From assembly GCF_017875955.1 (NCBI RefSeq), contig NZ_JAGINK010000001.1, positions 5,114,501 through 5,178,500 on the forward strand: DNA of 64,000 nucleotides, given 5' to 3'. The position numbers and the translations under genes were made by a program. Source of the stretch: Pseudomonas sp. BP8 (GTDB lineage: Bacteria > Pseudomonadota > Gammaproteobacteria > Pseudomonadales > Pseudomonadaceae). Shown here piece by piece: positions 51,982 through 59,426 of this stretch; position 1 is the stretch's first letter; every line of letters starts with the position of its first letter. The notes under the pieces were generated by a model that was given only the letters and a program-made list of their open reading frames with translations, searched no databases and was not told the origin of the DNA.

Positions 51982-52305
51982 TCATTTGATACGGACCAGC
52001 GTGACATTGAGCAGGCTGCCTTCGCCGGCCATTTCCAAGCGGTTGCCGTTGTCCAGCACGCGCGCATGGATGATCGCGCTACCATCGGCCGCACGCGCAG
52101 TCACCATGCCGTCTGCCTGCTCCCATTCGTCCACCTCGAACTTGTCACCGTCCATGACGATGCTGTCCGACTTGAGGATCGCCTGGCCTGCGTCGATGCG
52201 CATGCCCATGACGCTGCTTTGCACCTTGAAGGTGCCTTCAATGGCGTCATTGCCACAGCCGGTCAGGGCTGCGGCACACAGTACAGCGAGAATCCGAAGT
52301 TTCAT
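51982..52305 (-). CDS. Small lipoprotein of unknown function
   Basis: 107-residue lipoprotein: signal peptide with lipobox AALTGC (Cys about 17), then a short, predicted all-beta domain (GTFKVQSSVMGMRID … VLDNGNRLEMAGEGSLLNVTLVRIK). AAGGAAG lies 7 bases before the ATG at 52305. It is the fourth gene of the envelope operon, 47 bases after the VWA-like gene and 26 before the ankyrin gene. No family recognised. Confidence 0.8.
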   Translation of the reverse strand: MKLRILAVLCAAALTGCGNDAIEGTFKVQSSVMGMRIDAGQAILKSDSIVMDGDKFEVDEWEQADGMVTARAADGSAIIHARVLDNGNRLEMAGEGSLLNVTLVRIK

Positions 52306-52352
52306 GCGAGCACTTCCTTGCGTCAGAGCGGATCGGTTGTGAATAAGCGCAG

Positions 52353-53183
52353 TCATTGCAGGTCGATGTTCAGGCTGGGGGTACCGAAGCCTGCCAGGCT
52401 GGCGTTGGAACCCTCGAAATAACCCTTCCAGAAGCCCTGCAACTGCTCCATGGTCTTGCCCGAGCGATACGCCTGTTTGACATCCTGGGTCACCAGACCG
52501 GCGCCCGCGACGTACACCCGCGCGCCCTGCAAGTCAGCGAACAGGCCCTTGTCATTGACCCGTTTGAGCTCAGCCTTGGGCTCCAGGTCGCGGATCCGGT
52601 TATTGGCGTAGAAACTGCCAAAGTCACTGTTCTCGAGCATGTCCGACAGCAGCAGCACCACACGTTGATCAGCCGGACGCTGGGCCAGGTCAGCACCGAT
52701 ATCGCGCAGCGAGTGGAAGATCTCGCTGCGCGGAATGTCTTCTCTGGCCTCACGCAGGGTCTGCACGAACACCGCGCCGAACTTCTTGCGCAAGAACCCT
52801 TGCTGCTCGGCCAGGCACTTGTCGAGGGTGCGCAGCGATTGCATACCGACATCGTCACGCACCTTGGCCGGCAGTGGCGTGTTCAACTCACCGGCAAAGC
52901 GCAGTTGCATGTACTGCCCAGGCAGAAACGCCGAGAAGCTGTACAGGCGGACTTTGTCACCCGGGCCGACGAAGCGGTTGATCTGCCCCCAGGCGGCCTT
53001 CTGGATGCTCTCTGGCATGGGCACGGTCTGGTCGATGATCACTGTAAGTTCGCGACCGCTGCCAGCCTGGCGGAACTGATCAGTCTTGGCGTAGCTGTAG
53101 CAGTCGGGAATATCGTTGCGCTCACCAGCCTGCACCAGGGCAGGCAGGCACAGCAGCAGGGCAAACAGCGTTTTGACTTTCAT
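52353..53183 (-). CDS. Periplasmic von Willebrand A-like protein of unknown function
   Basis: 276-residue exported protein. A signal peptide (VKTLFALLLCLPALVQA) is followed by a VWA-like Rossmann fold. The first strand ELTVIIDQTVPMPES stands where VWA proteins have DxSxS, but the metal site is altered to DQTVP. The fourth strand and loop VVLLLSDMLENSDFG keep an Asp. Late ARVYVAGAGLVTQD fits the last strand. The fold is inferred from pattern only. The ATG directly follows the stop of the membrane-protein gene (TGAATG), which suggests coupled translation and a 1:1 partnership. Confidence 0.78.
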   Translation of the reverse strand: MKVKTLFALLLCLPALVQAGERNDIPDCYSYAKTDQFRQAGSGRELTVIIDQTVPMPESIQKAAWGQINRFVGPGDKVRLYSFSAFLPGQYMQLRFAGELNTPLPAKVRDDVGMQSLRTLDKCLAEQQGFLRKKFGAVFVQTLREAREDIPRSEIFHSLRDIGADLAQRPADQRVVLLLSDMLENSDFGSFYANNRIRDLEPKAELKRVNDKGLFADLQGARVYVAGAGLVTQDVKQAYRSGKTMEQLQGFWKGYFEGSNASLAGFGTPSLNIDLQ

Positions 53184-54797
53184 TCAGACGCCTTCGAAGT
53201 CTTTGAGCAGCTGCTGTTCGGCACGCAGGGCCAGCACAGCGGCCACGTCGTAGCCTTTGGCCTGGCAGATGGTGCGCAGTTGGTCTTCGCTGTAAGCGGT
53301 CAGGTCCTTGCTACGCAGGGCGTCCAGGGCTGTGCTGGCAGCGACCGGCGCAGGTTCTGCCGGAGCCGGAGTCTGAACTGGTGCAGGCGCAGCAACGCTC
53401 ACTGGCGCTGGCGCCGGGGCTGGCGCGACAGGCGCAGCAACCACTGGTGCCGGCGCTGGCTGGGCAACCACGGCCGCGGCGGCAGGCGCCAGCTCGGCTT
53501 CCTGCGTGCGGTGAGTGACGTTCTCTTCCTGCATGCGCCGCACGTAGGCATTGAAGTCACGCCCTTGCGCACCGTTGATGGCGATCGCGACTTCAGGATC
53601 AGTGGTCGGCCGGCGCGACAGCTTCATCTGCAGCATGCGCAGCTTGTGGTCGGCATGCGCGCTGATCTTGACCCGCTGATTTTCCATCCAGCGCTCAAGC
53701 TCGGCAGCGGTATTGAAGGCGTGGGTGTACTCCCAGGCCTTCTTCGACTCGACCCCGGCAAAGCCGAAGATCGATGCCAGCCAGACGCTGACCGCCTGGA
53801 TCGCGATGTAGATCACCGACAGCACGACAAAGGTGATCAGCGAGGCGCTACGGATCGCATCCATCTTGTCGGTCAGCGTGCTGTCGCTGGCCTGCTGGTT
53901 GACCTCGCTGGACTCCTGCGGCAGTTCGAACGGGCTGTCGCTGCTTTCATAGCTCTGCTGGGCGAACACATCCGGGTTGCCGACCATTTCGGTCTCGATG
54001 CTCTTGAGCTGGTAGGCGCGAATGCCGAATGCGGCACAGGCCATGATCACCACGACCAGGGCGCAACCAATGATCCAGCCGCGCTTGGGCGTGACGGTAT
54101 GGTTGGTGTTCATGCGCGCCAGGATACGGTTGTAGTCCTTGCCGTTGGCATCCTTGTCGGTGTCCTTGATGCGGATCCCCGGCTGCTGCTTGAGGGCGAA
54201 GTTGCCGCGCTCGGGATCGCTTTCCCACCAATGCCGGGCCTTGCTCACCAGGGCATTGTGGTGGATGGCGCGACCGGCCGCTTCGGCGAAGCCTGCGGAG
54301 ATGATCGACAGCAGGAACGCCGCCATCCAGCCCAGGTAGGTCTGGTCGTTGCTCGACAGGTTCTGGTTGATGAACGGCACCAGCACGTAGGCGAAACCGA
54401 CCGCTTCGAACAGGATCAAGAGGAAGATCAGCACCAACACCCAGATCGGCCGTTCGCGACGATCACTCTCGCCGATGGCATCCAGGTAGGCTTCGCACTT
54501 GTTGTAGTAGTCGGAATTTTTCTCACCGACATCCTGGTAGTAGTCGTAGTAGTCGTTGCACAACGTGGTTTCGCTGAGCAGCCACTTCTTCTGGTCGGCA
54601 CTGGTGCTGCGTTTGGCCAGACGGGCCACGGTACCGATCAGCGGGAAGCCGTGCCAGATGCGCATGGCGAAGTAGCCGACCTTGTCCCAGTAGACCTTGA
54701 TCAGGATGATCGCCAGCAAGGTGGAGACCACCGCGCCGGTAATCAGCTTGTTGGCCATTGCCAACGCCGTCAAAGCGTTAAAGCTGAACTCTTCCAT
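53184..54797 (-). CDS. Polytopic inner-membrane protein with Pro/Ala linker (unknown)
   Basis: 537-residue protein with about five membrane helices: residues 15-36, 118-142, 154-175, 240-262 and 320-345. The central cytosolic/periplasmic part is hydrophilic (DYYDYYQDVGEKNSDYYNKCE) and resembles nothing I can name. The last 100 residues are a Pro/Ala-rich flexible linker (about 440-490). A small helical end piece (DALRSKDLTAYSEDQLRTICQAKGYD) recalls a SAP/Rho-N type helix-loop-helix. AAGGATC precedes the ATG; the gap to the OmpA gene is 15 bases. It probably forms the inner-membrane platform of the five-gene module. Confidence 0.78.
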   Translation of the reverse strand: MEEFSFNALTALAMANKLITGAVVSTLLAIILIKVYWDKVGYFAMRIWHGFPLIGTVARLAKRSTSADQKKWLLSETTLCNDYYDYYQDVGEKNSDYYNKCEAYLDAIGESDRRERPIWVLVLIFLLILFEAVGFAYVLVPFINQNLSSNDQTYLGWMAAFLLSIISAGFAEAAGRAIHHNALVSKARHWWESDPERGNFALKQQPGIRIKDTDKDANGKDYNRILARMNTNHTVTPKRGWIIGCALVVVIMACAAFGIRAYQLKSIETEMVGNPDVFAQQSYESSDSPFELPQESSEVNQQASDSTLTDKMDAIRSASLITFVVLSVIYIAIQAVSVWLASIFGFAGVESKKAWEYTHAFNTAAELERWMENQRVKISAHADHKLRMLQMKLSRRPTTDPEVAIAINGAQGRDFNAYVRRMQEENVTHRTQEAELAPAAAAVVAQPAPAPVVAAPVAPAPAPAPVSVAAPAPVQTPAPAEPAPVAASTALDALRSKDLTAYSEDQLRTICQAKGYDVAAVLALRAEQQLLKDFEGV

Positions 54798-54812
54798 TTT
54801 TGATCCTTGGTA

Positions 54813-56330
54813 TCAGGTGCGCTCCGGAATGAACCGGGCCGTGTAGATTTCGCCATTGCGAAGTGGGTAGAACAGCGCACCATCGGTGGCCTTGGCACTG
54901 CCTTTGCTAAACACCACGTCCATGCAGGACACCGGCGCCTGCGGGTCTTTGAGGAATACCCGGTACAGCACGCGGTCCTCGCCTTCGTAGGTGTTGGCAA
55001 CGGCATCGGCCTTGACCAGCGCCTTGCGATTGCCGGTGGCATAGTCGTTGACGACCTGGATGAACGGCTGGCGGCCGACCGCGGCATCGCTGCGCAGGAT
55101 CGACACCGGCGAGATCGTCACCAGGTGGCCGTTGACGGTTTGCGCCCATACCCGGTTGTTGTAGCCGGGCAGGTAATCGGTGGTCTGGTGGGTTTCAAGC
55201 TTCTGCCCGCTGGCCAGGTTGAACACCTTGCCGCTCTCGCGCGGCTTGTCACCCTCGCAGCTGCTTACCGGGATATCGGCGGCGTTGGCCGACGAAATCA
55301 GGGCGAAACCGCTGGATTTGGGTGCGATCGACTGGCCCAGGGTCCAGTTGCTGGCGAGCAGCGCCTGGCCACCGAAGTCGAGCACCTTGCCGCTATGGCG
55401 TGCTGGCGCAGGGGCGCCGACGACTGGCGGCGTACTGGCAGGGACGCTGCTCGCCGGGGTGGTCTTGCCCGGCTTGGCAGCAGGCTGTTGGGCCAGCTTG
55501 GGTTTGGAGTTGGACTTGGACTTGGCGGTAGGCACGGCCTGGGTGGAGGTGCCGTGGGCCAGGTAGCGCGGGTTGTTCTGTTCGGCGCTGATGCGCTTGA
55601 GCAGGGTGGCCGTGTCGTTGACTTCGACGATCTCGACCCGGCGGTTCTGGCCGCGCAGCAGTGGGTCGGCGTTGTCCGCCACAGGGCGTGATGCACCGGC
55701 GCCCTGGAAGTACATGCGCTGGGGTGCGATGCCCTGCTCGGCAAGGATGCTTGCCACTGCCCGCGCGCGACGCTCGGACAGGGCCTGGTTGCCACTGGCG
55801 CTGCCGGTTGCATCGGTGTGACCGACCACCAGGATGGAGGTCTTGCTCTCGCCGGCGAACACGCTGGCGAGCTTGCGCACCTGGCGCTGGCCTTCGCTGC
55901 TGAGCTGGGCGCTGCCGACGGCGAACATGCCCTGATCCTCGACCTGGGCGACGATGCCGGCTTCTTCAGGCGCTGCATTGGGCTTGCTGCTGGCCTGCAG
56001 GGTTTCGACCTGCAGCTTGAGGTTTTCTTCCTTGGCCAGGCGCTCCAGGCGATCAAGGCGATCCTTGTACACCAGGGCTGCGCCGCAACCGGCGGTAGCG
56101 CCGAGCAGTGCCCCGCCGATGACGGCGCCGTCACCTTTCTTGGTGGCCGCGCCCGCCGCTGCCCCCGCTAGTGCACCGATAAAGCCGCCGGCCAAGCAGT
56201 TGGTAGTTTTGCTGTGGCTTCGCGAGAAGTCGTCAACCGTGGCGCAACTGCTCACAGTGAGGGAAATGGCAACCGCCAAAGCGGTATTGCGCCACAACGG
56301 CAAGCGGTGGGATTGCGTTGAAAGGGGCAA
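54813..56330 (-). CDS. OmpA-domain lipoprotein heading unknown envelope operon
   Basis: 505-residue lipoprotein. A signal peptide ends in the lipobox VSSC (Cys about 29). It is followed by a glycine-zipper segment (GGFIGALAGAAAGAATKKGDG, near 47-67), a short coiled coil (DRLDRLERLAKEENLKLQVETL) and a peptidoglycan-binding OmpA domain (about 135-240: VGHTDATGSASGNQALSERRA, RRVEIVEV). A Ser/Pro linker leads to a novel C-terminal domain of about 170 residues with conserved-looking cysteines (SSCEGD, VSCMDVV). The start is a TTG at 56330, with AGGAG 8 bases upstream. The operon promoter should lie in the AT-rich 56380-56490. Confidence 0.87.
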   Translation of the reverse strand: MPLSTQSHRLPLWRNTALAVAISLTVSSCATVDDFSRSHSKTTNCLAGGFIGALAGAAAGAATKKGDGAVIGGALLGATAGCGAALVYKDRLDRLERLAKEENLKLQVETLQASSKPNAAPEEAGIVAQVEDQGMFAVGSAQLSSEGQRQVRKLASVFAGESKTSILVVGHTDATGSASGNQALSERRARAVASILAEQGIAPQRMYFQGAGASRPVADNADPLLRGQNRRVEIVEVNDTATLLKRISAEQNNPRYLAHGTSTQAVPTAKSKSNSKPKLAQQPAAKPGKTTPASSVPASTPPVVGAPAPARHSGKVLDFGGQALLASNWTLGQSIAPKSSGFALISSANAADIPVSSCEGDKPRESGKVFNLASGQKLETHQTTDYLPGYNNRVWAQTVNGHLVTISPVSILRSDAAVGRQPFIQVVNDYATGNRKALVKADAVANTYEGEDRVLYRVFLKDPQAPVSCMDVVFSKGSAKATDGALFYPLRNGEIYTARFIPERT

Positions 56331-56625
56331 ACCAGACTCCTGAGTGGACCTGTCACTCAGGGCAGTCTCCGCCCTAGTGGCGGGATGACGTTCTTCCCTG
56401 AACGAAAAGTGTTAAAAAATGATGCGAATTTCAGCACGGTAATGATAGCAATACAACATTATTTGTAGGCTATTCGGATTACCGTTTGTGCAGAGGCGCT
56501 GAACCTATCGCGACACAGCGCCCACACCCGCGCCAGCACCGCTGTCGAGGGATGCACAGTCTTCATTGTGGCCAACTGTCTTGACCAAGCCTCAAGCTGG
56601 CGCGGCCTTTGTGGGAGCGGCCTCT

Positions 56626-56865
56626 GTGGGAGCGGCCTTGTGTCGCGAAATGAGGGCGAAGCCCTCACCAACTGACTCACAACCACACCCAATTCCAATG
56701 CGGGTAATCGCCGGTTTTCCTTACCAGGCCTGCAGGTTTTCTTTGGCGCAATGGGTGGGTGAACCCGAGGTGAACTGGCCGGATTGCAGTGAGCGAACGG
56801 ATCGTATCGGAAGGTGATGCCGGTGAGGGCTGCGCCCTCATTTCGCGACACAAGGCCGCTCCCAC
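56626..56865. repeat. 44-bp inverted repeat (43/44 match) around a 152-bp spacer
   Basis: Left arm 56626-56669 and right arm 56822-56865 are complementary at 43 of 44 positions. Each combines the GTGGGAGCGGCCTTGTGTCG repeat with an internal GC-rich hairpin (TGAGGGCGAAGCCCTCA). A partial extra copy GTGGGAGCGGCCT sits at 56611-56623. I see no gene in the spacer or in 56331-56917 as a whole; the left part (56380-56490) is AT-rich promoter-like DNA. Confidence 0.8.
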
Positions 56866-56917
56866 AGAGGGCGCGCGCAGCGCCCTCGGCTACTGGCCTC
56901 ACGACGAAGCCAGGTAC

Positions 56918-57286
56918 TCAGGCCTCTTCGGGATAGCGGTACTCGAACACGCGCGCCACTTCAGAGGCATGCCAGGAGGCCGCCTCCATACCGTCGACCG
57001 GCCCGGAAAAACGCCCGAGGCGCTCCACGCATTCGAAAAACCCGGTGCGCGGCAGGCGGCTTGCGCCTTGGCTGATGACCAGCGAGCTGCGCAGCGGCTG
57101 CTCAGCCCGCGCATCGATCACCGCCAGGTGTTCCAGGGCAGCGGTAAGGGTCTGCATGGCCGGGATCGGCAATTGCAACCGTTCGAGCAGTGCACGGTAG
57201 GTGAGCAGATGACGTTGACGTCGGGCCAGATCAAGCTCGTCCAGCAGGCCTTGCCATTGCTGACGGCTGATCCTCACCTGGCTCAT
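56918..57286 (-). CDS. Hypothetical protein coupled to XRE-type regulator
   Basis: 122-residue soluble protein, not recognised. It starts MSQVRISRQQWQGLLDELD, is alpha-helical in its first half and ends SEVARVFEYRYPEEA. Its ATG overlaps the stop of the XRE gene by four bases (ATGA), so the pair is translated together. The arrangement resembles an antitoxin followed by a toxin, but no toxin motif is visible. Related pairs are, as far as I recall, conserved at this locus in Pseudomonas, which argues for a housekeeping role. Confidence 0.7.
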   Translation of the reverse strand: MSQVRISRQQWQGLLDELDLARRQRHLLTYRALLERLQLPIPAMQTLTAALEHLAVIDARAEQPLRSSLVISQGASRLPRTGFFECVERLGRFSGPVDGMEAASWHASEVARVFEYRYPEEA

Positions 57287-57633
57287 GACGACTGGCTCCA
57301 GCCGGCAATCCCCAGGTGCCAGGCCAGGCTGCGCAGAATCGGATCACCCGGTTCGCGCTCGCCGGTTTCGATCATGGCCAGATACGCCGGGCTGATGCCG
57401 ACGCTACGGGCCAAGGCCTCTGGCTCCAGGCCCTTGGCCTCACGCAACTGCGCCAGCTCGCTCAACGCAGGCAGGCTGACAGCTGGCGCGGGCGTGTCGG
57501 CTTCGGCCGGCTGCACCTTGGCGCTAACGCCGGCAGGTGGCTGGCCCGCTGCCGCGAGCAGTGCCTGATATTGCTCCCAGGGGACAACGGCGTATTCGGG
57601 CTGACCGTCCCGGCTGATGACCTGAATTCCCAT
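57283..57633 (-). CDS. XRE-family helix-turn-helix protein with antitoxin-like N-terminus
   Basis: 116-residue protein. The first 30 residues (MGIQVISRDGQPEYAVVPWE) resemble the N-terminal fold of Phd/YefM antitoxins. A Pro/Ala linker follows, then an XRE-type DNA-binding domain (about 58-110; LREAKGLEPEALARSVGISPAYLAMIETGER). The ATG at 57633 has GAGGGGG 6 bases before it. An inverted repeat lies 18-36 bases upstream and is a likely binding site for autoregulation. Confidence 0.82.
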   Translation of the reverse strand: MGIQVISRDGQPEYAVVPWEQYQALLAAAGQPPAGVSAKVQPAEADTPAPAVSLPALSELAQLREAKGLEPEALARSVGISPAYLAMIETGEREPGDPILRSLAWHLGIAGWSQSS

Positions 57634-57650
57634 TACTACCCCCTCACGTA

Positions 57651-57669
57651 GGATTACGGCATGTAATCC
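57651..57669. promoter_or_regulatory. Inverted repeat upstream of XRE gene, candidate operator
   Basis: GGATTAC-GGCAT-GTAATCC, perfect 7-bp arms, followed by a third half-like ATAATCC at 57676-57682. The region is AT-richer than its neighbours, fitting a promoter. Confidence 0.5.
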
Positions 57670-57733
57670 GTAGGCATAATCCTTATTCCAATTATATGAC
57701 CAAGCGCGGGAGTCTGTGCAGATCACGTTCACT

Positions 57734-58174
57734 TCATGGCGTGCGGCGCTCCAGGCGCAGGGCTTCGGGGGTGTCCGGCAGGCGCTCGACCACGCGCAGG
57801 CGCTCCGGCGCCTGACTGTCACGCCAGGCCTTGAAGCGGCCCAGTTCATCAGCCACGGTCTTCAACACCCAGCCCAGCACGGCGATGTCATCGAGAAAAC
57901 CGACCCCCAACAACCAGTCGGGAATGGCGTCCAGCGGGCTGACGAAATACAGCAAACCGGCGACCACGGTCACCAGCGCCTTGGGGCTGATGGCGCGGTA
58001 TTCGCCACGCCACCAGGCCAGGCACAGCGCCTGCATCAGGCGCACGTCCTCACGCAGTTGGCCAAGCTTGGGGCCCTTGCGCGCCACGGCAAACAGCAAG
58101 GCCGGCAGGCGGCCACGGCTGAGCAGGCGCTCGGCCAAGGGCAGGAAGCGGGCAAAGTTCCAGGGTGCGCTCAT
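57734..58174 (-). CDS. YkvA family (DUF1232) membrane protein
   Basis: 146-residue protein with the DUF1232 signature LLYFVSPLDAIPDWLLGVGFLDDIAVLGWVLKTV (two short helices around PLDAIPD, residues about 78-110). Function unknown; several relatives are small inner-membrane proteins. The start is the ATG at 58174, with GGAGG 7 bases before it. An inverted pair of DnaA-box sequences lies only 21-47 bases upstream of the start. Confidence 0.88.
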   Translation of the reverse strand: MSAPWNFARFLPLAERLLSRGRLPALLFAVARKGPKLGQLREDVRLMQALCLAWWRGEYRAISPKALVTVVAGLLYFVSPLDAIPDWLLGVGFLDDIAVLGWVLKTVADELGRFKAWRDSQAPERLRVVERLPDTPEALRLERRTP

Positions 58175-58194
58175 GGGGCCTCCAGATCGGCGGA

Positions 58195-58221
58195 GGTTAT
58201 CCACATTTATTGTGGATAACC
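58195..58221. promoter_or_regulatory. Two consensus DnaA boxes in inverted orientation
   Basis: GGTTATCCACA - TTTAT - TGTGGATAACC: an 11-bp perfect inverted repeat with a 5-base centre. Each arm contains TTATCCACA, the consensus 9-mer bound by DnaA. The site lies in the ykvA leader. The remainder of 58222-58408 holds no gene that I can support. Confidence 0.55.
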
Positions 58222-58408
58222 TTGTGAACAGGGCACAGTTTCCGTCGCGGGGTGCCCACTGGGCAAGGGTCCCGCTCAGATCGGGCGTTTTTTACACAGT
58301 CGTTACGTTTGCGCAAACGTTTTGCGACGCCGCTGACTGCAGTACGCTCGGTCCTGTTCGGACAGTCTGCGGCCGACGAGGTTCGTCCCGCCTGACCGCC
58401 AAAACGAC

Positions 58409-58432
58409 AGCGCCCCGTCGAGACGGGGCGCT
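58409..58432. terminator. Terminator after FKBP gene
   Basis: Ten-bp stem AGCGCCCCGT / ACGGGGCGCT with loop CGAG, 16 bases beyond the stop on the minus strand, followed there by GTCGTTTTGG. Confidence 0.8.
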
Positions 58433-58448
58433 GGGTACAGCCTTGGCC

Positions 58449-59189
58449 TTACTGGGCCGGTGCTTCGACTTGCGGCGCTTCGCCTTCAGCCTTGCTCGGG
58501 TCCTTGATGGCCAGCAGTTCGAGATCGAACACCAGGACAGAGTTGGCCGGGATCAGCGGGCTCGGGCTCTGGGCGCCGTAGGCCAGCTCAGCCGGGATGT
58601 ACAGTTTGTACTTCTCGCCGACGTGCATCAGTTGCAAGCCTTCGACCCAACCTGGGATCACGCCGCTGACTGGCAGGTCGATCGGGCTGCCGCGCTCGAC
58701 CGAGCTGTCGAAGACCTTGCCATCGATCAGCTTGCCTTCGTAGTGAACAGTCACCACGTCGCTGGCTTTCGGTTGTGGGCCATCGGCCTTCTTCACGACT
58801 TCGTACTGCAGGCCGGAAGCGGTGGTGACCACGCCCTGTTTCTTGGCGTTTTCTTCAAGGAACTTCTTGCCAGCGGAAGCGGCTTCTTCGCTGGCCTTGG
58901 TCAGGCGCTCTTCGGCACGCTTCTGCAGTGCGGTGAAGGCTTCGACCAGCTCTTCGTCCTTGATGCGTTGTTCTTTCTTGGTGACGGCGTCTTCGATGCC
59001 CAGAGCCACTGCTTTGGAATCAAGGTCTTCCATGCCTTCCTGAGCCAGGCTCTTGCCCATGTTCAGGCCGATACCGTAGGAGGCTTTCTGTGCCGGGGTC
59101 TTCAGCTCGACGTTGCTGGTCTGGGCGTCGCAGCCCGCCAGAACCAGGCTTACCAGGGCAACCGCAGCCGCCAAACGATGTTGTTTCAT
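58449..59189 (-). CDS. FKBP-type peptidyl-prolyl isomerase lipoprotein (FkpA/Mip-like)
   Basis: 246-residue envelope foldase. A lipoprotein signal (VALVSLVLAGC; Cys about 20) is followed by an N-terminal dimerisation domain (about 30-125, Glu/Lys-rich helices) and a C-terminal FKBP domain (about 130-230). The FKBP domain has VTVHYEGKLIDGKVFDSSVERG, VIPGWVEGLQLMHVGEKYKLYIP and LAYG. The tail (SKAEGEAPQVEAPAQ) is low complexity. AAGGAATT lies before the ATG at 59189. The upstream gap (59190-59426, 237 bases) holds its promoter; nothing else is evident there. Confidence 0.92.
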   Translation of the reverse strand: MKQHRLAAAVALVSLVLAGCDAQTSNVELKTPAQKASYGIGLNMGKSLAQEGMEDLDSKAVALGIEDAVTKKEQRIKDEELVEAFTALQKRAEERLTKASEEAASAGKKFLEENAKKQGVVTTASGLQYEVVKKADGPQPKASDVVTVHYEGKLIDGKVFDSSVERGSPIDLPVSGVIPGWVEGLQLMHVGEKYKLYIPAELAYGAQSPSPLIPANSVLVFDLELLAIKDPSKAEGEAPQVEAPAQ

Positions 59190-59426
59190 GCTAATTCCTT
59201 GTTCATGCGCCATGAGGGCAATCAGGGTAAAGCCGCGAGCTTATCAGGCGGCCATTACCAATGGCTACCGGCATAAGAGCGGGTTACCGACGGGAAGTTC
59301 AGTGGGTGAAAGCTTCTTCATTCGGCATTTACAGCCATTGGCCAGTATTGACCTGATATGCCGGGTTTGCCGGGTTTTTGTCGCTAATTATTGCCGCTCC
59401 CAGGATGTCCATCACCGGGTGGCGCG

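Noticed and set aside
52356..54803. 815-codon plus-strand frame opposite the envelope operon
   Set aside because: Longer than the genes it covers, but low-complexity in its middle (Arg/Trp-rich repeats of the Pro/Ala linker read backward), whereas the minus-strand genes have signal peptides, lipoboxes and ribosome sites.
50318..56330. Zorya-type anti-phage system, because of the OmpA domain and membrane protein
   Set aside because: The OmpA protein is a lipoprotein rather than a MotB-like inner-membrane protein, and no helicase (ZorD) or ZorC partner is present.
58195..58221. Chromosomal replication origin
   Set aside because: Only two DnaA boxes, no AT-rich unwinding cluster and no origin-linked genes nearby.
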